Part shown: piece after piece, positions 56,009 through 64,000 of the stretch
Numbering within the stretch: position 1 is the first letter of the stretch
Layout: each line of letters starts with the position of its first letter
Assembly: GCA_964035575.1 (NCBI GenBank)
Contig: OZ037894.1
Coordinates: 248,001-312,000 of the forward strand
Direction of reading: 5' to 3'
Origin: Rhynchopus sp. YZ270_cl-10
Lineage: Eukaryota > Euglenozoa > Diplonemea > Diplonemida > Diplonemidae
DNA: 64,000 bases
Translations under genes and position numbers: made by a program
Notes under the pieces: generated by a model
What the model was told of the DNA's origin: nothing
Database searches by the model: none
What the model saw: the letters and a program-made list of their open reading frames with translations, nothing else

Positions 56009-56989
56009 AAAGGCAGCAAATTAAATGACACCCTTTTTCAATGTTTTCTGTTCTCCTGAAAATATACGAGATTTTTTTTTTCTCCTTTTTTTGTGCGGAA
56101 TCGACCCACAAGCAGAAAGCCTCAAAAATGAAGCATTTTTCTGTACTTTTTGATTCAACCGATGGTTTTCTCTCCCTTTACGTGGAGATTTTTTGTTTTT
56201 CTCTTTTTTGGTAGGGAAAGGGACGAGATTTAAACCCTTCTGTTCCACCCATATTACCTGCTCCCACTTTTTGGATGGTTGTGCATGAGAGGCACATTTA
56301 TCTTTAAATTTTCTTCTTCCTTTTTAAAGATCCGGTGTCTTCGTCCATCGAGACGTTTGCACTTACAGTTGTCATTTTTTTTTTTTCTTCTTTGTGGGGT
56401 GATTTTTCTTCCATGTTTTCTTCACGGCAATCATGATGACCATCATTTTTTTTCTTTGGTTGGGGTCCAGCCGGTACACTGTCACGAGCGGGCTGTTGTA
56501 TTTCAAGTCAAGTTTCTTTTTTTCTTTTTTGTCAAAACATTGACACTGTTTTTCTTTACTGGTTGATTTCATTCAGACATTTTTTTGCGTTCTCCGACAA
56601 AAGCTTCTATTTTTTGCCTTTTTTTTCTAAATTTTCTGGCTCATCGCACAGTGTTCTTACCTTTGGGTGTCAAAAAATATTGGATAGAACATCTTTGTAC
56701 TTTCTCTTCTGAGTTGGAAGTATACGAAAACTAAAGTTTTAGAGTGGACCCTCATCTGCAAATAGGTTATTTAATTGTTGAAACAACAACCGAGCCTACT
56801 TACTTCGCACAAGGATTTGCTCCCTTGTGTTCCAATTATACCCGTTTCGTTGACTGACGAGCGGTAGCGGGAGTAGGACATCTCAACGTAGACCGCGAAA
56901 TGGAAGTAAGTTGGGCGGAGGGTGGGCGTGGCGTGGATATATGCTGTTGCGACACGTGATTTTTCCAAGTTTTCAACAACAAAAAAAAA

Positions 56990-57108
56990 AGTTACTCTTT
57001 AAGGGTTGAGGATGATCTGCGTCTATACCTTCTGTAGTACATAGGCTTCGGCCGACATTGAGTACAGATTGTTATACCAGTAGGTATAACGTGATTGTCG
57101 ATACAACA
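56990..57108 (+). ncRNA. Family H structured repeat (representative copy)
   Basis: AGTTACTCTTTAAGGGTTGA, ACCTTCTGTAGTAC, a GGCTTCGGCC tetraloop stem, GACATTGAGTACAGA, an 8-bp hairpin GTTATACC/GGTATAAC with loop AGTA, then GTGATTGTCGATACAAC and an A-run. A further copy at 57508-57600 has the hairpin CCTGC/GCAGG with loop ACTA between the same flanks. Conserved flanks around a freely changing but always paired stem point to a structured RNA or an RNA-derived repeat. Expression is untested. Confidence 0.55.
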
Positions 57109-57796
57109 AAAAAAAAGCCAAACAAATTGACGCTCTTTTTTTACCTCCTCCCGCTTCCATCATGCAGTTAACATCAAACTAAAATGCTTTTTTCGGCAAA
57201 AAAAACAAAAGCCGAAGCAATACAGAAAAGCAATACAAACGATCTATCGATCCCGCTTCCATCAACTCAAGCCGGTCCTGATCAGAGAGTTGAGTCATTT
57301 ATTTTTCTTTCTTCTTTTTTCCTTTTTTCCTTTCCGTCTTTTTTTTTCTCTCTCTCTTTATTGGATCTTCAATTTGCTCCCTTTCCCTCCTCTATGGTGT
57401 TCTGAAGATGAGTGCGTACATCGAAGACGTGTACATCTAGATATATTTTTTCTTTTTGATTTTGTGTATAATTTTGTGGCTTCACCGAGAGTGGTTTGTA
57501 AAAGAGAAAAAAGTCTATATCTTTTAAGTACAATAGCCTTCGGGCGACATTGAGTACAGATCCTGCACTAGCAGGTGATTGTCGACACAACAACAAATCA
57601 TACAGAGCATCGTCGAGAATGAGGGGAATTCAATATGATATACAACGAAGCTTAGGAGCATAAAGAAGAAAAAATATGAGGGAAACTAAAAGAGACATCA
57701 GAAAGTAAAAAAAGAGTAAAAAGTTGGGGGAAAAAATGTTAACCTCGAAATGGATGTAGGACTGCATGGTTGGGGTGATGTACCAAAAAAAAAAAA

Positions 57797-57860
57797 AAAA
57801 CTATAGTGGAGTTCATCCTCGGGTGTCTACACTAATACAACCAAGTTTTCAAAAAAAACA
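57797..57860 (+). repeat. Family E repeat copy
   Basis: TATAGTGGAGTTCATCCTCG, then GTCTACACTAATACAACC and an A-run, directly after a truncated family C copy (57743-57783). A further family E copy is at 62558-62610. Confidence 0.7.
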
Positions 57861-59179
57861 CATGATGTTTAAAAATAAAGGAGGGTAGGGAAGGTAGGGA
57901 ACAGGTAGCGCCACAGACGCACGGTATCCAACTTTTTTTTGCTCAGTGCCTGCGTCCCAGAGGCGTTTGCACTATCAACTTCACTTTGTTCTTCTCATTT
58001 CCCCCCCCCCTTTTAGCTGCTTTTCTTTTGATTGCGCGAGCCGATTGCTCTCCACGGTGGGGTACAATATGTGTGTGCAAAAACACTCTATTAGGTACCC
58101 TTACTATGAAGTATGAGATTCTACTTTTTTAAGGAAAATCCCCACTCTTTTTTTACCCCCCCCCCCAATATCATTTCCCCCCCTCAAAACCCCCCCCCTT
58201 CCTCTCATTTGCGCCCAGTCTCACTGTCGCGTGCACTGTGAGTCAAGAGCATGGGGGGGGGGGTGATGCAGGATACTATTATTTTTTCTCTTTTTTCAGT
58301 GCCTGCATCCGCTGATGAACGGTGAGGCGGTTGTACGCGAACTTCTTTTTTTTCCCTTCTTTTTTTAAGTTTGGGCATGCCCCCAACTTTGCAAAAAGGT
58401 GACTAAGCACACGAAACTTAGGTTCATCTTGTTGCAAAACGCTTTCCCTTTTTTTTTATATTGTGCTTTCATCCATGACCGGCATCGTGGGTCGGGTCGA
58501 AGGTGTCTGCATCAATAATCAATATTTTCCCATTCAGCAGAAAAAAAAACCACTGGGCAGAAAAAGCAAAACTGTCCATTACTATCTTTGGTCACGCTAT
58601 GTGCTCGGGGGGGTTTTTTTTTCTCTGTGCGTAGTGTGACCGGGACAGGCAGGATTACTGTTTCCTGTTTATATTAGTTTGGCATATGTGCGTCTTCCTT
58701 CGCAATGCCCAAGATCATCTTTTCCCCAAACGTTTCCTCATTTTTTGGGATAAAATAAAAATAAAAGGTGAGAGCTCTCAGAGTCTTCTTCTGAGATATT
58801 TACCACAAACACTGCACCAACTACAAGAAAACTGACAACCCCCCCTCCCTCCCTCCCCCATGTCAAATGTGAAAAAATCGAGCGTGTTCATGTAAACTCC
58901 CACATCCACCACACACCCCCTTGACTTTCCTGATTGCAACATTCGTGTTATAAGAAGGAGAGTAAAGGAGAAAATGTAGTAGGTGGTCGGTTTTCTGTTT
59001 CTAGTGACTGCAGTTTTGAGTTTTGAGTTTTTTTTTTTTTGTTTTGTTAAAGGGTGACTAAAGCGCTGTCAGGCTTGGGGTCATTGCCTCACAAACCCTT
59101 CTCTTTTAATTTTTTTTTTTTTTTTTTTTGCACACGGTGCGGTCTGTCGTGCTTGGAGTGTGTAAATAACGGACTTACC

Positions 59180-59316
59180 CCCTGAGTCCGACAGTCGGAC
59201 CCCCTGAGTCCGACAGTCGGACTCAGGGGTCCGACAGACGGACTCTGGAGTCCGTCTGTCGGACTCAGGGGGTCCGACTGTCGGACCCCCTCGGACTCCG
59301 ACAAAAGGGTCCGACA
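59180..59316. repeat. Nested palindrome cluster built from GTCCGACAGTCGGAC
   Basis: Several overlapping inverted repeats share the words GTCCGAC, CCCTGAGTCC and GGACTCAGGG. The central hairpin GTCCGACAGACGGACT facing AGTCCGTCTGTCGGAC (59230-59263) is perfect. It follows a family A copy. Origin is unknown. Confidence 0.75.
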
Positions 59317-60227
59317 TTTCCAGGACAGACTGCACCGTGCAGGGTATGAATTTATACACTATATTTGCTCTCTAATATGTGAGGGAAATACCATCTATCC
59401 CTAGTCCCCAAATGTTCCCCTATTTATGTTATTGATGTGGTAATCAGATGCTGTTGTGTATCAGCCGTTCAGCACGAAACCCCCTTTTCTGGGTTTCTTG
59501 CGACTGTTTCCTCAATATGAAAAAAAAAACTCGTAAATCGATGTCGAAAAAAAGGGCGCTCCGAACTTCTTTATTTGGGGAGTTAAGTGAGTCAATTATT
59601 TTGCCTTTTTTTTTCGTTGTCGATAACCATCGTGGGTTCTGTGCACAGTGTGCCCCATTCATCTTCCATGATGGTTTTCCCGCATGCACCAAGTTGAACG
59701 TTTTTCGAGACGAAAGGTGGGCGGGGGGGTTTTTTTTATTCAATTTCAACTTCTTTCTGTTTACCTGAATTGAAAGAGTTAAAAAGAGTTGATAAATGTT
59801 ATGTCGTAATGCTTAAACAACGCAGATGAACGGAGGGAGAGAGAAATAGGGGAAATGAAAAACTGCGAAAGAAAAAAGAGAGAATTACGAGAAAAAAATA
59901 ATGTACACAGTTTTTTTAAAAAAGCATGTGCTTTTTTTGTGGTATCATCTTGTGGCATATACTGTGTACATTTATTTTAAAGACGGAAAAGGTGCTGTCG
60001 GCGCTGTTCTTAAGTTTTTTTTTTCTTCTCTTTTCAATTCTTTTTTGAGGCAGATTTTTCTCTCTTTTCTCTCCCCCTCTTTGGGTTCGATGTTTTAGAT
60101 GTTTTAGATCGACACCACACTCACCCCCTTTTTTTGTTATGTTCATCTTTGCTACCCTGAGATGCCTTTTTCACAAAATTACTCCAAAATATTTTGGAGC
60201 TTTTTTTGAACTACAAAAAAAAATGCT

Positions 60228-60295
60228 GTGTGTTGAAAGCAAATGTGGGTAATTCTTAAGAGCGAAACTACTGTCCATGGGGAAATGTGTTGTGT
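60228..60295 (+). repeat. Family G dispersed repeat
   Basis: TGTTGAAAGCAAATGTGGGT then AATTCTTAAGAGCGAA and ACTGTCCAT. A close relative is at 53208-53270. A shorter, similar palindromic word, AATTCTTGCGCAGAAT, occurs near 36220 and 45910, and in reverse near 55805. Confidence 0.5.
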
Positions 60296-61690
60296 CTGTG
60301 TTATTTCGCTCATTGTATTTGACAAGTCCAGAAGGGGGGTTTCAAAAGAAAAGCCTTTTTGCGTTGAGCGAGGTGTACACTCATCCTTTCCCCAAAGAAA
60401 TTAAGGATATTGGTAAACCTAACTCCGTTTGCAGGTTTTTTTTTGCGGGTGTTGCAGTGGGAAACCAAAATACACTAAGGAAAAAAACCAATAAACAAGA
60501 CATACCCACAAAAACATAATTGTTATTTTGTACAGAGGCTTTTTGGCACGTTTTGGTGCACAAAAAAAAAATCTGTAGTCACAAAGAAAAAAGAAGAAGA
60601 AATACACAAACACCGCAAAGCCTGAGGACAAAGGCGTGCTCTATGTGGTAACCACCTCATATATCTTGTGATAGCCATTATATCTCTCAAAAATGGTCTG
60701 TACTTGCAGTCTACAAAAAAAATTAAAAATGGGATTTTTTTCATACAGTGCAGCGAGGCTAAGTCGGCCTCGCTAAGGCCGGATAAAAAAAAAATACTCA
60801 GGTGTGGCTGAGGCGTACTACGGGAATATTTGTACGCCTCAGCCACGCCTCAGATATATTTTACAGGCCATTTGTCAGGCGGACTATGACTCGCTGCATA
60901 TAATATCGCGCCAAATAGAGTTGGCCGACCTGCATCTTTTTCAAAAAAAATTGAAAATTCGCAACACTATTTTTCAAGAACTTAACAAAAAGCATAATAA
61001 CCAGTCTCTAAGTATCCTAGACCCCTTTGGGTGATATCATTTTTGCCCAAAGATCGGACAATTGTCGATACAATTTTTCTTGTGTATTTTTTTCTCTCTG
61101 GATTGTGAAAGGATTGTCAATGGTAGCTCTACACCAACAGATAATCAAAGAAACCCTACTGGACTATGTATGGTCCCATTTTTTAGTGTTTTTTTTTTTA
61201 AAGAACCAATGGGCTTTGTCATGAGATATGTTTTTTTTTATTTTTTTGCAGAAACAAAAATAGGTTGGTTTAAACCAAAGTTTTGCGGGTTTTTTTGTGG
61301 GTCCGGTAAATTCATGCCTTACCTTTCGCTTTATGTGAGAGATGGGGTTACTATCGAGCCTGCCGTTTCCCCTATCCCGCAGACAGACCTTTTTTCTTTC
61401 TTCAAAAAAAATCGTTTTTTTTTTTTTTTTTTGCAAATATCTCATTTTTTTGTCCATTTTGTTTTGTTTTTTAATATATTTATCACCGTTCTTCTCCCTT
61501 TTTTTGACGCTCATAAAAGTAATGATTGCCAAAAAAAAAAAAAAAAATGACTCCCTTTTCCCCCTCCCTTCTCTTTAGTGTTTTGTCACTGATTCAGAAT
61601 GAGGATAGCTGTTCTGGCTGAATGGGAGGGGGGAGGTGCAAAAAGTACGCAAGAAGTGCGAATCACCCCCTCCCCCCTCCTTCAGCCATA

Positions 61691-61854
61691 CACGACGGTG
61701 AAGTCAATGACATGACATGTGCATTTGACATGTGCTTACCATGTAACTTGTTTTTACATGTGCGGTAACGTATATTGGCCGTAAAAATGTCATGTGTTTC
61801 ACATGTCATTTTACATGTAAAAGCACATGTCATGTCATTGACTTCACCGTCGTG
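61691..61854. mobile_element. MITE with perfect 32-base TIRs and TA duplication
   Basis: Both ends start CACGACGGTGAAGTCAATGA and stay identical for about 32 bases; TA flanks each side (61689-61690 and 61855-61856). The interior is a set of ACATGT words. It is related to 33655-33743. The perfect arms suggest recent activity. No coding capacity. Confidence 0.85.
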
Positions 61855-63747
61855 TAGCAGTTTCTGTGTATTTTTTTTTTTCTTCACTGTAACCTACCAT
61901 GGTAGGCGTGACGCTGACTACACGGTAGTTATTGGTAGCCGCGCCACTGGTACTGCCTCTTGCTTAGTTTTGTTGTTGTGCTACTTTGCGGGGTTCCACA
62001 CTGCGACGTGTATTCTTCTTTTAAGGTGACTAAACACTAGTTCAAAACATTATGTAATCTAATCAGACTACGAGAGGCTTAGGATCATCTAACAAACTCT
62101 TCTTTAAGAATACTGTGAAGAAAAATTGTGACTACTCTCCCTTTGGTGGTCCAAAAATGAAACAAAAAATAACCCCCCTCTCTCAATGGGAAGGCTCTAA
62201 ATCAGGTGTCAACCGATGCAAGTGGTTTAGTGATAGTGGTCGTATAATTAATAGCAAAAAAGGGCAAGAACAAACGCATCCACCCCCCTGTCGTGTGGTC
62301 TCCCTTTTTTGGGTGGTATCGAGCATCCTTCTCTTGGATGTGTATTGTCGAAAACTCTCAATAAAATAAAAATAAACGAAAAACGAAAATGGAGATTAGA
62401 TGAGGGGCGTGACGGCTGCGTGCAGACCATTTTGCGGTGGTGGGTGACCGTTTGCGGATTTTGCTCAAGTCTTTTTTTTTCGACGAGCTGAGTTTTTAGG
62501 ACGTTTCAACTAACCCTTTCTTCTGTCACCTTGCCCGTTTGTAGACAAACAAAAAATATAGTGAATCCTCATCCTCGGATGTCTACACTAATGCAACCAA
62601 GTTTTCAAACAAAACAAACGAGCAAATCAGATGCAAAAAAAAAAACAATTCTAAAATAAGAAAAAAGGAATTGGTAAAAAAAACGTCTGCAATAACGACA
62701 AAAAACCCCCCTTTCTGCAGGATTACTTCTTAGGTAACATGGTACGCCCTACGAGGGGTATGTATCCTTTCAAATATATGTATCACCCCCTCCCGTGCTG
62801 CACTGTCATAAAATTTTCACTGGTCAGATTACTAGTAATATCACCTGTCATGGCCGTAACGCTAATACATAATACGTGGTGTGGTTGGGGCAAATGATGT
62901 ACCTGCATGTAGCCTCTTTCTGTGGAAACCGTGTGCAAAAAAAAGTGAAGTGCTTTCTGAGAGTTTCGATAACCCCGCAGAGTACGGTGCTCTTCATCCG
63001 CCGATGTACAGCGTTGCTTTGTTGCACTATTTGAGTCACCTTGAGTGAGCGTATTATAAACTTATTTTTATTCGCCTTGCCGAATATGCGCTGCAGTGTT
63101 CTTGCATGCGCTAGGGGGGGGGCAGTGTGCATTTTTTTGGCAAAATATTTTTTTTGAGTCCCCCCTGGACTCATCTTCCCCCCTTTCATAAGATGTATAT
63201 GTGCATGTGTTCGTGAGGCACGTTCATCTTGTTCGTTTTTTTTTTGTTCTTTGTTTTTTTTTCCCCCATTTTTTTTTTAAAGATAGTGCCATCCGTTCCT
63301 TAGAGGCGTTTTGTACTTTCAACTTTCACTTTTGATTGGTGTCTGCGCACGTGCTGCACATTCATTTTTCTAGTTTTCTAGTTTTCTCTTGACTTTTTTT
63401 TTGTTTGCTTTTTTAAATACCTGATACAAGCGTAGATTTAAGGCCTGTGTTGTTGTGCTCACTGTCAGGTACTTTTCTTTTTTTTTCTTCTGTTTTTTTC
63501 TTTTTTTTTTCTTCTTTTTTTGTAACGAACATTGTCTTTGGAGGAGGGCATGCCCCCCCATCCAAAAAAAGGTACAAAAGAACTCTGTTCCTCGCGCCCC
63601 TTTTCACTATTCCTACACCCACACTTTGTACCTCAAACACCACCACCCCCCCAGCCCCTCCAGGCACAGAAGAGAAGACACCCCCCTTCTCTTTGCCGTA
63701 CACTACCACATCTCCCGTCTCTCTATCTTCCCACCGTTGCTCCCCTC

Positions 63748-64000
63748 ATGGCGTTGGGCATTGAGGGGAATGACGCTGTCGCTAAGATTGATGCAGAAGT
63801 GCAGCAGATTGTGAAGGTGCAGCGCCGCATCCGTGGTATCGTGGCGTGCGTCGACACAGGTGCCTTCACAATAGTGTCTGAGAAGTACGGCACCTTCAGC
63901 TTCGACCCCCGCTCCGTGAAGAAGAATAAGAACCACCCCGACCGGAAGCCGCAGGTGAACGACCCCTGCGAGTTCCGTCTCTCGCACCTCAACCCGCCCA
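63748..64000 (+). CDS. Cold-shock-like domain protein, copy 2 (partial at window edge)
   Basis: The first 84 codons are present; the gene runs off the right edge. It begins MALGIEGNDAVAKIDAEVQQ and aligns with the protein at 49866: VKVQRRIRG, SEKYGTFSFDPRSVK and NDPCEFRLSHLNPP. The N-terminal tail differs and is shorter. A C/T-rich leader with CACATCTCCCG lies upstream. The shared coding DNA is nearly identical over the last 45 bases of the window. Confidence 0.8.
   Translation, partial: MALGIEGNDAVAKIDAEVQQIVKVQRRIRGIVACVDTGAFTIVSEKYGTFSFDPRSVKKNKNHPDRKPQVNDPCEFRLSHLNPP

Larger units (their letters stand above)
50430..63747. other. 13.3-kb gap without a supported gene
   Basis: This is the densest collection of hairpin repeats in the window: families A, B, C, E, F, H and K, plus TIR elements at 51541-52158, 55150-55209 and 61691-61854 and a palindromic cluster at 59180-59316. 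Long frames such as 61062-61550 come from T-runs and were not accepted. The last 200 bases before 63748 are a C/T-rich leader. Between 59400 and 60230 I see nothing but A/T-rich DNA. Confidence 0.6.

Noticed and set aside
61062-61550. 162-codon + strand frame rich in Phe
   Set aside because: Most of it is T-run translation. The short mixed segment in the middle matches nothing I recognise.
50430-63330. Repeated hairpins resembling a CRISPR array
   Set aside because: Spacing is irregular, copies are diverged and belong to several families, and the genome is clearly eukaryotic.

Overview
The window reads as nuclear DNA of a trans-splicing flagellate protist, most likely a euglenozoan and within that group best matched by a diplonemid. 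This is inference. It rests on four things. All recognisable protein genes lie on the + strand. Most start codons follow a pyrimidine tract ending in AG, as spliced-leader acceptors do. Coding is GC-rich with long T- and A-runs between genes. At least two genes have ordinary GT-AG introns whose donors all read GTATGY, which is hard to fit to kinetoplastids. The standard code works throughout. No spliced-leader gene, rRNA or tRNA was found.

Layout. 1.3-4.8 kb: a Fused/STK36-type kinase with armadillo-like repeats. 7.8-17.1 kb: a compact run of six genes (small coiled-coil protein, unknown basic protein, single-pass membrane protein, short-chain dehydrogenase, MIT-like protein, and a three-exon type I membrane protein). 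17.1-25.4 kb: mostly repeats, with one protein-like island on the minus strand. 25.4-30.0 kb: a three-exon kinesin. 31.7-33.0, 39.7-40.3 and 41.6-42.4 kb: three four-span membrane proteins, the last two clear paralogues. 43.1-43.6 kb: an F-box-like protein. 49.9-50.4 kb and the right edge: two paralogues with a cold-shock-like domain, 13 kb apart. The kinase and kinesin suit a flagellated cell; otherwise the genes form no obvious pathway.

Most of the window is not coding. The gaps are a mosaic of two kinds of repeat. The first kind is terminal-inverted-repeat (TIR) elements in either orientation, several with clean target-site duplications: a 58-bp hAT-like MITE with an 8-bp duplication, a CACGACGG family with 2-bp duplications, a TTAA-flanked piggyBac-like element holding a nested foldback and a 9-bp satellite, and a TIR minisatellite element inside an intron. 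The second kind is short hairpin-bearing repeats (called here families A, B, C, E, F and H), present in several to nearly twenty copies each. Every copy I found points the same way as the genes. In families A and H the stems differ between copies but still pair, which suggests an RNA-level role or origin. This orientation-locked hairpin set is the most interesting undescribed feature. All repeat calls were made by eye, without alignment software.
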